From Hymenoscyphus infarciens (lineage: Eukaryota; Ascomycota; Leotiomycetes; Helotiales; Helotiaceae): a DNA stretch of 64,000 nt. Shown piece by piece: positions 1 through 10,678 of the stretch. Made by a program: the position numbers and the translations under genes. Where the stretch lies: the NCBI GenBank assembly GCA_001414345.1, contig LLCB01000050.1:179338-243337 (forward strand), written 5' to 3'. Numbering within the stretch: the first letter of the stretch is position 1; every line of letters begins with the position of its first letter. The notes below the pieces were generated by a model. The model was not told the origin of the DNA and made no database searches. It saw only the letters and a list, made by a program, of their open reading frames with translations.

Positions 1-204
1 CACAGACTTCAAGCCAGATGTGCTATTCGAGCTATTTAACGATGGAGATTCCCTTTGGAGGTAGTCAGAACGAACACTCACTCCCTCATCCACCCAGACA
101 ATACTTGACTCACCACACTTTCTCCGTCTCCCAATTGCAAACCCCTCGATCAATCTCCCCTCACACTCACATTCACACTCACACCCACAACGCTTTAAAC
201 TTCA
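1..204 (+). promoter_or_regulatory. upstream/leader region of FAD monooxygenase
   Basis: Pyrimidine- and CA-rich stretch immediately before the monooxygenase ATG at 205. It contains a run of repeated CACTCACA-like units around 163-187, a composition common in fungal 5' leaders. No TATA element or defined operator could be assigned. The window edge cuts off anything further upstream. Confidence 0.35.
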
Positions 205-1458
205 ATGCCTCGACGTGTCCTGATCAGCGGAGCAGGTGTTGCTGGACCAGTACTGGCCTGGTTTCTCGCAAAGTCTGGCTCTCATGTTACTGTCGCTGAG
301 AAGGCCCAGACTCTCCTCTCTCACGGGCAAAACGTAGACTTGGGAGGCTCGGCCGTCCAAATCGTCAAGAAGATGGGACTCCTAGACGAAGTCCGACGCT
401 TCAACACCACGGAAAAAGGTTGCCAATTCATCGATCCTAAAGGAAAACCATTCGCCCCCTTTCCCGTCCTCGACGGGATTGGTGCTAGCTTTACCTCGGA
501 ATTCGAAATACTGCGCGGTGACCTCGCCGTAATTTTCCATGAGGCTACGAAAGACCTTCCAAATATCAAGTACTTGTTTGGAACCACCATTAGGACCGTT
601 ATCTCAAACGACGACAACTCAGTCAAAGTCGAGCTGAGCAACGGAGAAGTGCAAGAATTCGATCTCCTAGTGGCGGCCGACGGTCAGTGGTCAAGGGTGC
701 GAAAGCTATGCTTTCCCCCAGAGTTCGTCAAGCCGAGAGATCTGGGCATGTATGCCACATACTGGACCATTCCTCGCCTTCCAATCGACAACGACTGGTG
801 GAATGTCTACGTAGCTCTGAAAAGCCGAGTAATCAGTTTGAGGCCCGATCCACACAACACAACAAGGGCCATGCTCAGTTGTATGCCCTGCAATGAAAGC
901 CAGAAAAAGGCGTGGAAAGAGGCGTCCCGAAGCGATAGACAGACACAAGAAGACCTTGTGAGGAAGGAGTTTGGAGATGCTGGATGGCAGGTTCAAAGGC
1001 TCCTGGACGCCATGGAGCAAGCGGAGGATTTCTATTTCCAGCCGATTCAACAGATTAAGATGTCAAAATGGTCTCAATCCCGGGTCGTTTGTCTGGGAGA
1101 TGCGGCCCATGCTCCATCTCCACTGACAGGAATGGGCACCTCGCTGGCAATAATAGGGGCCTATGTTCTGGCAGGCGAGTTGAGCAAGCTGGGTGACGGT
1201 GAAAATCCTTCCAAAGCGCTCGAGTCTTTTGAGACCATGTTTCGCCCATTTGTTGAGGAGACACAGAAGATTCCCTTTTTTGTCCCTGCCATTGCACATC
1301 CAGAGACAGCGTGGAAGAGATGGGTGGTGCAGTGCATTGCGTGGGTGATGTCCAAGGCGGCGGCCACACCATGGATCACGAACAGATTTGGTGATAAACC
1401 CAATGAGGAGGATTTTCCATTGCCGAAATATGCAATCTTCGAAGAGGGCTCTAAGTGA
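205..1458 (+). CDS. FAD-dependent monooxygenase (PHBH fold)
   Basis: Single-exon gene of 417 aa, the usual size for group A flavoprotein monooxygenases. An N-terminal Rossmann dinucleotide motif GAGVAG lies at residues 9-14. A DG motif (VAADGQWSR) sits near 160 and the FAD-ribityl GD motif (CLGDAAHAPSP) near 298. These enzymes use NAD(P)H and O2 to hydroxylate aromatic or polyketide-like substrates in the cytosol; the substrate here is unknown. The ATG at 205 is chosen because the FAD motif begins only eight residues later and a C-rich leader precedes it. There is no membrane segment. A TetX-like or salicylate-hydroxylase-like role would show the same motifs. It is accessory in character and lies next to a transposon-rich block. 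Confidence 0.9.
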   Translation: MPRRVLISGAGVAGPVLAWFLAKSGSHVTVAEKAQTLLSHGQNVDLGGSAVQIVKKMGLLDEVRRFNTTEKGCQFIDPKGKPFAPFPVLDGIGASFTSEFEILRGDLAVIFHEATKDLPNIKYLFGTTIRTVISNDDNSVKVELSNGEVQEFDLLVAADGQWSRVRKLCFPPEFVKPRDLGMYATYWTIPRLPIDNDWWNVYVALKSRVISLRPDPHNTTRAMLSCMPCNESQKKAWKEASRSDRQTQEDLVRKEFGDAGWQVQRLLDAMEQAEDFYFQPIQQIKMSKWSQSRVVCLGDAAHAPSPLTGMGTSLAIIGAYVLAGELSKLGDGENPSKALESFETMFRPFVEETQKIPFFVPAIAHPETAWKRWVVQCIAWVMSKAAATPWITNRFGDKPNEEDFPLPKYAIFEEGSK

Positions 1459-1633
1459 GTATCATTGGGGTGTTGTATGAATACAGTAGGTAGCATTATG
1501 TTGAAATTTGATAAGTTCCAGTCCTCTCTGCTTTGTAGATATTTTTGTTGCAAGGCACCCTCTGGAGAAGAATTGGGTTGTAGTAGTTGCAATATTTCTT
1601 GTGTCTTCATTTCGCCCCCTTGTCCTGTCGAAG

Positions 1634-1993
1634 CTAAGCTCTGCTCAATCTGTTTGTACTGAATCTCTTGGAATGGAGAAGAAGAGTAGTTTGTCTTTGC
1701 AAGTTTGGAAGCATCAACAATTTGGTAAGATACAATATCTGTGGCAAGCGACCGCTCTTCCTTAGACCTCGTCCAATGTTTCTCCCTTGACTATAATCTC
1801 GCCTTCCTCCTCGCCATTGATGATTGATCTCCATGGGTTTCTTATCCTTCTCTCTCAGTTCCGCGGCAGCTTTCTCCAACTCTCTATCCGCCTTCTCAAA
1901 CTGCGCTTCACGCACAGCTTTTGCCCGCTCGGTGACGTCGCGATACTCCTCCTAGATGGCCTTTCCCGGCAACGCATGGTTCCCTGTTGCAGT
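1634..1993 (-). pseudogene. truncated coiled-coil gene fragment
   Basis: On the minus strand a charged helical segment (ERAKAVREAQFEKADRELEK, about residues 15-34 of the fragment) is readable from about 1951. Just upstream, in the same frame, is a TAG followed by a further protein-like stretch (GNHALPGKAI) back to a stop near 1993. The TAG could have arisen from CAG by a C-to-T change, as expected of RIP spreading from the adjacent AT-rich block. Everything 5' of about 2020 is replaced by RIP-decayed DNA, so the gene lost its start. The parent family is not recognised. A chance ORF is less likely because the residue pattern is strongly coiled-coil-like. Confidence 0.4.
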
Positions 1994-2019
1994 TCATGTT
2001 CTAATTTCCCCGCCTAAAC

Positions 2020-2868
2020 GCCCCTAGGCATTAGAATAAGAAAGGATACCCTGCTCCTTTAGGATCTATTAGAAGAGGATAACTCCTCTTATGGGATTTA
2101 ATAGGAGAAGAAGAACCATTATAAAAGAAGGATTAGATTAGCTAGGAAAGCTAAAAAGAGTATTTAGAAACAGAAAGGGTAACCGAGATAAGCTAGAAGT
2201 AGTCTACTAAGCGAAATTACTAAAATTACTATACGGAATTAACTACTTAAACCTGTTTACCTTATCCTTTCTTACCTATCCTTACTACTAGGCATAGATA
2301 GGAGAAATAAGCTTACTAGGATAAGAAAGGAAAGGATTAATTAAAAAGTATATAAGATAGAATAAGACAGAATAGCTAAAAAAGCAAGGAAAGGCATAGA
2401 TAAAAGTGCTAAGAAAGAAGAGGAGTACTAACCTAGCTAGGAAAGCTTAAACGCTAAGCGTAGTAGCGTAGTAGCGTAAGAGTAAGTTATAAAAGCGTAG
2501 TATCTTATCTATATTTTTAAAGTCTTCTTAAAGTATCTAATAAAACTATTTATAATTAGAAATTTATAAACTATAGCTCTATCCGCTTATATCCGTTTAG
2601 TAATAGCTTCTCTTAATCTACTAATCTATCGGATAATTTACTTTAGTTTAGCTACCAAAGTATTTTAATATATATATTCCTTTATAATGTTTTTCTATTC
2701 CTCCTTAAAACGCTCGTCGAGGTAAGCTGCCTCGATTTCGCTACGCGAGCAAGGTATGCTATTTTGTTGAATATCTGGTTCTCTCTTTGGCTTGGTCAGT
2801 TTGGTATTTGGTTTCAAAACCCGTAGTCTTAGAGCAGAAAGCAATTTTCCGAGGGATTCGTCTTTAAG
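2020..2868. repeat. AT-rich RIP-decayed block
   Basis: Composition changes sharply near 2020 from mixed to AT-rich, with many TAG/TAA/CTA words and no usable ORF on either strand. A short GCGTAGTA tandem lies near 2456-2478. From about 2710 the sequence becomes more balanced again and looks like ordinary intergenic DNA flanking the first hAT-type element. This fits an old repeat heavily mutated by RIP; the original element class cannot be read. Confidence 0.6.
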
Positions 2869-2876
2869 AGAATGGT

Positions 2877-3645
2877 CAGTGTAGTCGATAGTATTATCGT
2901 GATAAAATACTACAGTATTTTAGATTAATATATTATCATAATATCCCAGTAGTACGTATCCAAATACGCTATAATACGATCGTAATATCGTAATATTATA
3001 CAGTATATCTTTTAATAACTCGTAAGCACTAAAACCCACTTTTTCTCAAAATAAGGCTATTCACACTTTTTCTATATACTCTTTTATCACTTACTTATTA
3101 GACTAAAATAATTTTTATTCATCAATTTAGTTAATATTTACTTATAATTAAAAGGTAAAACTTAGTAGAATTCAATACACTAGTTTATTATATTCTAGCT
3201 AGTAATCTAATATTATCGTCGAATTAGTACTTAGTGTTAAGAGATTTCTAGACATGTTTTCATCTCGCACAGGCCACCTTTTTAACCTTATAATATTTAG
3301 GTTAATTTAAGAGCTATTTATATAATTCTTTTTTTAAAATACTCTATTTAAATAGATCTATAATTCTAGCTATTCAGCTATATATTTTTTATATTATACG
3401 TTATACTATATAAAGCTAAAATAAAAGGCTAAAAAGAAGTAGAGTAAAATCCAGGGTAAAAAGCTTAAATATTATAGCTTAGCAATACCACAATATTATT
3501 ATAATATCAATTAAAATACCAACAATATAAAGGATAATATTATTAGATATCGTAGCATTTAAATAGTATAAATAGTACGTATTAAAGTAGGTTTCTAACA
3601 ATATATCGTGGTGGTACAATATTCTAAATACTATCGACCACACTG
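2877..3645. mobile_element. hAT-type non-autonomous element, copy 1 (769 bp)
   Basis: Terminal inverted repeats begin CAGTGTAGTCGATAGTATT at the left and its near-exact inverse (CAGTGTGGTCGATAGTATT) at the right. The element is bracketed by a perfect 8-bp duplication AGAATGGT (2869-2876 and 3646-3653). An 8-bp target duplication and CAGTG termini are hallmarks of the hAT superfamily. The interior is AT-rich with no transposase ORF, so this is a non-autonomous or RIP-killed copy. A relative with the same ends lies at 3867-5005. Confidence 0.85.
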
Positions 3646-3653
3646 AGAATGGT

Positions 3654-3866
3654 TGACTGCTGCTTGGAGAACTTTTAAGCAATCCCCCGATCTTCTAACA
3701 GATTGCCCGCTCAGTACCAGTGCCTTTGAACACTGAATTGAGACCTCTCGGTTGTACCATGACTTGCCTGTTTCCCATATTCGTTTATCATCCCAAGCTG
3801 ACCGTCAGTTACGGACTCCCGAATCAAACTCAGATGTTAGCATAGTAACTTCCCTTCCCATTGTAT
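3654..3866. other. ordinary spacer between two hAT-type elements
   Basis: About 210 bp of balanced composition with no ORF or repeat seen. Together with the sequence left of 2869 and right of 5013 it is probably the original intergenic DNA 3' of the permease gene, now split by two insertions. Confidence 0.4.
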
Positions 3867-5005
3867 CAGTGTTGTCGATAGTATTATCGTGATAAAATTC
3901 TATAGTATTTTCGAATTATATCTTATTATAATATTCTAATAGTACGTATTAGTTTTCGTCGTAATACTATAGTAATATCGCGATATTATATGGTATACTA
4001 TTTAATAACTCGTGTATCTAAAACCTTACTTAAAATATACTAATTAAGCATAGTAGATAAAGTACTTTCTACTTAAGTTTTTCTTCTTAATATATAATAA
4101 TTTGTAATACTTAGAGTATTATAAGACTACTATTACTTCTTTATATTTTAAGGTACTCTATTTTTACGGTAATTGACTAATTTACTCTCTAATTAATTCA
4201 AAAGGACTAATTTACCTCTCTTACTAAAAGAGGGGTATTTAGGTCAGAAAAGAGGGATATTCTTATCAGCTGAATATTTCTATTATTCATCAGTTTCGTT
4301 ATATTAATATACTAAAAAAATAATGAATATAATAAATTAACCTACTTCTATACTATCTACTTCCTACTTCGTAAGCTACTTCGCGATAGCTTTATTCGTA
4401 ATAGTCTCTTACTCTTACTCTAACTACTAGCTTTACGTACGCTATAGATAAGATGCTCTTTCGCGTGCCTCTTCGCAGCGGTTCTCTTAAAGGCGCTTCC
4501 TCTTAATAAACTAGGGTGCTAGTATATTAGTAGTAGTGGTGAATAGCTAGTATAATAGTTAAGCGATTAAGTCCTACCATCTTAACGTACGAGCTTTCAT
4601 TCACTGAAATTTAGGTCTAAATATATACAGAAAACAGTGAATAATTACTGACTAGAATATCCCTCTTTTCTGACCCTAATACCTCTCTTTTAGTAAGAGG
4701 GGTAAATTAGTCCTTTTGACTTAATTAGAGAGCAAAACAGTCCTTTTGAATTAATTAGAGGATAAATTAGTCAAGTACTGCTATTTTTATTGAAAAGAAT
4801 TACTTAAAGTAATTAAGAATTTAAAGTCCTTAGCATGCTTAGCAGTATCGCGATATTACTATAATATCGATTAAAATACTAATAATATAAAGGATAATAT
4901 TGTTCGATATCGTAGCATTTAAATAGTATAGATAGTGTGTATTAAAGTGGGCTTCCAACAATATATCGTGGTAGTATAATATTCTAAATACTATCGACCA
5001 CACTG
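3867..5005. mobile_element. hAT-type non-autonomous element, copy 2 (1139 bp)
   Basis: It has the same terminal sequence as copy 1: CAGTGTTGTCGATAGTATT at the left and the inverse of CAGTGTGGTCGATAGTATT at the right. The flanking 8-mers are CATTGTAT (3859-3866) and CACTGTAT (5006-5013), a target duplication with one T/C difference of the RIP type. Only roughly the outer 150 bp resemble copy 1. The middle is occupied by a second inverted-repeat element (4173-4774), which accounts for much of the extra length. No transposase frame survives. Confidence 0.8.
4173..4774. mobile_element. inverted-repeat element nested in hAT copy 2
   Basis: The left arm starts TTGACTAATTTACTCTCTAA near 4173 and continues for about 90 bp. 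The right arm ending near 4774 is its inverse, through an AAAAGAGGGATATTC motif at the inner end. The right arm carries an extra duplicated unit (CCTTTTGAxTTAATTAGAG appears twice). No clear target duplication was found, so the outer boundaries are approximate. It has no coding capacity and looks like a foldback or MITE-type insertion into the older hAT-like element. Confidence 0.65.
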
Positions 5006-5048
5006 CACTGTATAAGTCTAGGTAACAATCAACAACCCCCAAGAGACA

Positions 5049-7074
5049 CTAAGCAGAACCACCACTCCCCGTATTTTCCCCCTCCTTCTCATCTATGTTT
5101 TTCTCTCCCACAACACCAGCTCCCTCCACCCCCCTCACCCCCTCAACAACCCCCCCAGCAAGCGCACCAACAGGCACCTCCCCAACAGTAATTTTCGGCC
5201 CAGTAAACCACTTCCTCGCCCACCCAAAATAATACCCCAAAGCCCCACCCCAAACCGCCACATTAATAACAACAGTATAATTCATCGTCTCGCTAGTCGG
5301 TCCCGGTCCCCCCGTAGGAAACATAGCCAACAAAATCCCGAAAACCAGAAATATGATTGCAAACCAGGCGATGGGTATGGAGGCATTCCCAGTATAAAAC
5401 GGTCCGGGAACGAATTTATGTTGTCCCCAGACTACACGACAGAATATGGGGGTAAGCCAGGCAAGGTTGTTCCCCGCTACTGCCAAAGAAAACAATGCGG
5501 AAGCAGCAGCGGGTGCGATTAAGCAGAGAAGTCCGAGAATAGCGGCTAGGAAGACACAGCCCCAGATACAGCGGAGAGGGATATATCCGAATCTCCTACT
5601 AATCGGTCGAAAAAAGCTGGAAAACGGTAATGCGCCATCTCTCGAGAAAGCCCAAGTTTGACGGGATGCAGCGACCGTGATGGAGAGCCCCATGAGGAAT
5701 TGAACTATGAATAGAAGAGATATAAGAGCAAGCGTTCCTTTCTTCCCAATAGCATCATAATAAATCTGCGCCATCGGTTGTCCAAATGAAGAGCCAAGAA
5801 CGGATTCCAAATCTGGACTGATACAGGAAGTGAGCACGATCATGATGATGAAACCCAGGATCCAACAAGAGCCGATTGACATTAGGATTCCGTAGGGTAC
5901 GGCTTTTGCAGCATTTGCTGCTTCTTCGGACATGTGGACGCAAGAATCGAATGCTCCGATTGTCTGAATTGGTTAGTTACATACGCCGAGAAAATGCAAT
6001 AGAAAACGTACCCAGATTGGCGAGAGCCATGACAACAAAAAAGCCCATCCTGTAGGCCAAGTCGTCAAATTCTCCGTCTTCGAAAAGACATATTGCGCAT
6101 CATTCCTCTCACTCCTCATTCGTTTCCCAACAGGAAGAGCAATAATAGTGGCAGCAATAAGAATCAAGTTCATAACCACAAAAACAGTTTGTAACTTCCC
6201 CATGATCTTCGAGAGTGTTGATGCGAGGACACCGTGGAGTAGAACACAAGCGAGGAAGACGGAGTATACAATTCCGTTTGTGGGTTCCCATTCTCCGTCG
6301 CGGGATATGACGATACTAAAATATGTTAGGGTGTTTCTTGTTTTTGGGGGAGTGGAAGGGAAGTGAAGGGAAGGAGAAGGGGGAAGTACACAGAACAAAA
6401 CATCAAGGCAAATCCATAATCAATACTACACAGTCCCCCCACAAGCCCCAGTGTATTCGAATACCCAACCAAAAAACTCAACGCATTCCTTGTCTTTTCC
6501 GAGGCGAAATAATGTGTCCTATTCCCATTAGCACACTTTCCCAATATCCCTACCCCTTAGCCCCTCCTTCCCTTCTCCTCTTATCCCCCCCTCATCCGAT
6601 CGCCCGAGAATAAATATAAAACATACCACCAATACAAACCCCCAGACGTAGGCATCGCGCTCCCCAAATCCGCCATCGCCACCCCAACAACAAAAATACA
6701 TCCACTAGCCAGAAACCACCCCCAAACCATGCCCACCGGCCCAGCAGGAATGGAGAAAGCGAGGGTCGAGGCGATGGATGGGAGGAGTCCCATGATACTG
6801 AATGCGATGCCGAAGACTTCAATCATGGTGAAATTTCGTCGGAGTTCCTGCTTGTAGCCCAGCTTGGCTGGGGCCAATTAGTAGTGAGTGGATGGAATAG
6901 GGGATTGGTAGGAGAGACGGAAGTACCTAGAAGTTCGGCATCTGCTTCTCCTGCTAGGAGTTCTTCGAAGGGGGGTGGAGGGGACGAAGCAGATGCTGAA
7001 TGGCGAGAAGCCATTTTCTCGAGATTTGGATGGGGATTTGCAACCGTTTGGGTTGCTGTCGTGGTTTCCACCAT
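5049..7074 (-). CDS. APC-family amino acid/choline permease
   Basis: Five exons on the minus strand: 7074-6927, 6867-6627, 6518-6390, 6315-6012 and 5963-5049, giving 578 aa in one frame with GT..AG introns of 47-108 bp. An N-terminal hydrophilic tail is followed by about 12 hydrophobic segments. Family hallmarks are GGLYWWTHYFA in the third membrane segment region and FDSCVHMSEEA..AP-like (FDSCVHMSEEAANAAKAVPYG) after exon 5 begins. These point to the fungal amino acid/choline transporter (ACT) branch, which includes GABA and choline permeases such as Uga4 and Hnm1. It would import a nitrogenous solute across the plasma membrane; the substrate is not determinable. The start is the first ATG after an in-frame stop. 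The C-terminal tail is Gly/Glu-rich. Its 3' end lies 44 bp from the hAT-type insertion. Confidence 0.88.
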
Positions 7075-7609
7075 GTTTACAACTGCTCCCGTTACTCGCT
7101 CTTACCATGAGAGATCCCAAGCAGAGGACGAAATGGAGAGGTAAGGGCAGCTCCTCTCATAGATCAACACCATTTTATTACGGTCAGATCTGTTCCCCAA
7201 TGTAACACAAATCACATCATCCCATTGGTTTGATTGTGTGTAATAGAAAGCTGGGTGGTTGGGGTAGGACTCGTACTGCAAGATAAGAAAAGCTGCATGG
7301 CGATAGCGGCTTACTGATTTGGTTCTTGCATCGGTCCAGGGAGCTTGATTTGCTGATATTCTTCGGAGGAAGCTACTGAATTGGTAAATATAACCAGGAC
7401 AATGACATGATTTGTTGGATTGAACGATGGCTTGCATGGTGTTTGGCTATCGCGATAGCTGATGTGGGATGGCCTTGGAGAATCCCTGTATATAACAAAT
7501 GAGGGGTAGAAGGATGGAGGGTTGCGAAAATATTGTAGTAGGGATGTTTTATGTATGTCTCTCGTGCAAAACAATGTTCCCTAACACCAAGTCCATCGAG
7601 ACCCCAATC
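7075..7609. other. intergenic, permease promoter and P450 3' flank
   Basis: This segment separates the permease start from the P450 stop; both genes are on the minus strand. It should hold the permease promoter and the P450 terminator. Small open frames here have no recognisable content. A 14-base near-palindrome GGCTATCGCGATAGC lies near 7446, but no transcription factor could be assigned. Confidence 0.35.
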
Positions 7610-9322
7610 TCATGCCTTCTTCTGAACAACCTTTCCCCTCTGGACTGCTTGTTCCTGTTGTATGCGATTCATGATCACATTGATATCCTTCCCCTCCATC
7701 TCCCACTCCCTCCTGATCACATCCTCAGCCTGCGGACTCCTAGCCTTGAATTCCGCCCTGAAGTTTTCTGGCTTTGAATTAAATCCCTGTGTCATGTTCA
7801 AAGGATCCGGTACAATCCAAACCTTATGGCCATACTTCTCCTCAAACGCGCATTCAATATCAAAAGCCCACAAGAACCGCGCAATGATGATAAATAGAGA
7901 ATTCTTCGCGATATGTTGACCAAAACAAGTTCGTCGACCTGCAGCATCACAGAGTCAGTATACTTCTTTGAGAATTTTTGACGAGGAGAAGGAGCAAGAG
8001 TCTCAAAGACTGTCATCGGAATTTCAAGAATAAGCAATGTCTTAGCTCTGGTTTTTACCCCAGGCAATTAGGTACTCACCGTGGCCAAATGCAACAACAG
8101 GGAGATTTGGGTCGATAATCCAACGTTCGGGTTCAAAGTTTTCGGGGTTGGGGAATATATCTTCGTCATGTGCGATGGCCCATTGATTCGCAATCACTGT
8201 CGCGCCCTTTGGAATGCGATAACCCCTATACTCATCTTCCTCGGTGACAGCGTGAGGTACACCTCCAGCAGCCACAGGTCGCCATCGTAATACTTCTTGC
8301 ATGAAAGCGTGGATGTATGGAAGATTTTCCTTATCGCTGAAATTTGGCAGCCTTCCACCTCCGACAACTCGGTCCAGTTCTGCCTGTGCCCTTTTGACAA
8401 TATGGGGATGGAGGATTGCAGCAAGTACAAAAACCTCGAGAGCGATGGTTGTAGTGTCGGTCGAGACCTCCCAAACAATTCCAACATCATAAGCCAACTC
8501 AATCGCTGACATTTGACCTTTATCCACACTCTTAATCTCTTTCGACCAATTCCAGGATGGCGAAGATGTGGCATTCGTAAAGTTTTTGCTCCATATATGG
8601 GATTCGATGTTGAAAAGTTTGTCCCCTAGTCTCCTCCATGGTGCTATCCATTTGGGAAGGTTATTGAGAACAGGAAGAAGGTCGACGATCCATCCAGGCT
8701 TTAAAGTCGTCAATGTATTCTCGATGACTTCATCAAGTTCCTTCAAGTCTTGCGAGTTCGTGTCCTCAATCCGCTTGCCGTATGCCAATGCGAAGACCAG
8801 ACCAGCTGCGTAACGCCGAAACCCATCACTGAAGTTGTTGGTTGATAACATGTCGAAGACAAGCTGCTTGCTTTCGAGGTCCTGGAGAGCGCAGTATGTT
8901 TGGGAGACTCGCACATTAAGCACATGCATCTGAAGCTTTTGGTGGGCTCTCCACTGAGCAGCATAAGACATTAAAAGCGTTAGCATTCCACGACCCAAAC
9001 ACTCGGCTGCCATAACCACCCTAGGCCGAGAACTGTAGATACTGCTCCGCTTGTCAAGTAGATCATGAGCCGTCTCATGGTTGTTGAGCATAATGATGGT
9101 ACTCGGTCCGAACTGGAGCTTGAATATTGGTCCATATTGTTTTGCCCATTGTTGGAAAACTCTCCATGGATAGAGATTTGGTGCTTGGTGCAGATTTCCG
9201 ATAATCGGCAGTGGTTTCGGTCCCGGTGGGAAAGGTAGACTCTTGCTCCTTCTCTTGTCGTAGAAGGCTATGAAGCCGAAGACGGCAAGGCCGCCCAGAA
9301 AGAGGAAAGGCAGGACCAGCAT
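7610..9322 (-). CDS. cytochrome P450 monooxygenase
   Basis: Two exons (9322-8080 and 7938-7610) separated by a 141-bp GT..AG intron give 523 aa. An N-terminal anchor (residues 2-20) is followed by a proline-rich hinge (PFPPGPKPLP). The I-helix motif reads VSTDTT, in which the usual AG is VS. The K-helix ExxR is EVLR (343-346), and an EPERW motif lies near 397. The heme loop is split by the intron and reads FGHGRRTCFG once spliced, with the axial cysteine at about 419. It is an ER-anchored class II enzyme needing a reductase partner. The substrate is unknown; similarity is to the large fungal O-methylsterigmatocystin-oxidoreductase-like group. All key residues are present, so it should be functional. 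Confidence 0.92.
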
Positions 9323-10083
9323 GATTGTTCAAAAGTGGTAAAGATACCTTGCTGCGGGGAAACCGAATGAATGACAGAAGAAGGATTTCAAAGTGTTCAA
9401 AGACAGAACGCGACAGTAGCCTATTCATCTATTCATCCTAATCCCACGAGATCCGAAGACCCAATCATTGCCGGGCTTGGACAACGGATGCGTGCGTAAA
9501 GAGATGTAACTGGGTAACATGAATGGGGCGCCGCGGATTTTGGGTCAATGGGAGTGAGGGCATCGTGCCATCGTGGGCTTCAGATGCAAGTGCGGGCCTT
9601 AGAGTACCACTTGGGAATTGGGACATGTCTGATTGGTACGAATCGATGGAAAGTCAAATCAGAACCGGGCGAGCCTAACCTCGACCACCAGCGAGAACAA
9701 CTCCGGGAGAAAGAAATGTGTAACTGTAGCTCATTACAGATGGCAATAAATAGCGGGAAGCAACAAAGGTACAGATCTAGAAAGGGGTATGGAAACTCGC
9801 ACAACGGATATCCAACAAATCCGGAGGGCATATGGAACTGAGGTTACATATAGTACCTATACATTTCAAAAACGGGAAAACACATGATGCGTCTGCGAGG
9901 AGAACGATTCAAAGAGGAAGGTCAAAACAAACTACACAAAATGGGTGGAGGGCTCGCCAAATAAGGCGGGACAATGAATATCAGTAGTCTTGGCGTCACC
10001 TGACGAGGCTGCGTAGTGAAGCTCCCCCGCCGTCTAGGTTCCAGGTTGAATTTCAAGTCAAACTTCAGCACTACACGTACAAC
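9323..10083. promoter_or_regulatory. divergent promoter region, P450 / prefoldin 4
   Basis: About 760 bp between the minus-strand P450 start and the plus-strand prefoldin start. No supported ORF, repeat or RNA gene was seen, so it presumably carries both promoters. Confidence 0.4.
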
Positions 10084-10678
10084 ATGGCAGACACTCTAAA
10101 TCGTCGTATGGTACGTGCCCATGTCTTTTGGTATTCTAATCTATCTAATATTGTTGTTGGCAGCTCTCCAAGGAAGACGAGGCGAAGGCCGCCGGCGACG
10201 AGGTCGAAGTCCGAAGGGAAGACCAAGACAAGATCAACAAATTCAGTCGTCTCCATCAACGCGAAATAGGAATCGAGGAAGAGCTCAGGGCGAGGCATGT
10301 ATGTTCTGCCACGGATTCCGCATACGACCCGCAATTCTAACCACCAATTTCCTCCTGCAGAAAGAGAAGGAAGACCTAGACGATGTTTCCAACGAACTAG
10401 AACTGGCAGATGAGGATGAAAAGATTCCGTACGCACACCTGGAATTGTTTTACCACATCAGAGACACCACTGACTGAGGCAACAGCTACAAAATCGGTGA
10501 TGGTTTCGTCCATCTACCTCTCGAAGAAGTCCAGGAAATGCTTTCCACCTCCTCATCACGAATCGAGGAAGAAGTCGCGCTATTGGAGGAAAAATTGAGC
10601 GAGATCAGGGAGGAGCAAACAGCACTGAAGGTCGATTTATATGCGCGGTTCGGACGAAGTATCAACCTCGAGACATAG
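10084..10678 (+). CDS. gim3: prefoldin subunit 4
   Basis: Four exons (10084-10110, 10164-10298, 10361-10428, 10486-10678) encode 140 aa. The spliced protein has an N-terminal helix containing QDKINKFSRLHQREIGIEEE and a central IPYKIGDGFVHLPLEEVQEML stretch (the conserved hairpin, about residues 76-96). A second helix ends near LYARFGRSINLET. This is the standard beta-type prefoldin layout of two long coiled-coil helices around a beta hairpin. Prefoldin is a cytosolic hexamer that hands nascent actin and tubulin to the TRiC/CCT chaperonin. The first exon is only 27 nt, so simple ORF searches miss the start. Length matches Gim3/PFDN4 homologues. It lies between accessory-type genes but is a core gene. 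Confidence 0.9.

Noticed and set aside
321..1372. Minus-strand ORFs inside the FAD monooxygenase gene
   Set aside because: They overlap a gene with complete family motifs and have no domain-like content.
5446..6613. Plus-strand ORFs opposite the permease exons
   Set aside because: Mirror frames of a strongly supported gene.
7102..7777. Several 80-110 codon ORFs between permease and P450
   Set aside because: Composition is not protein-like and none shows a motif or consistent splice structure.
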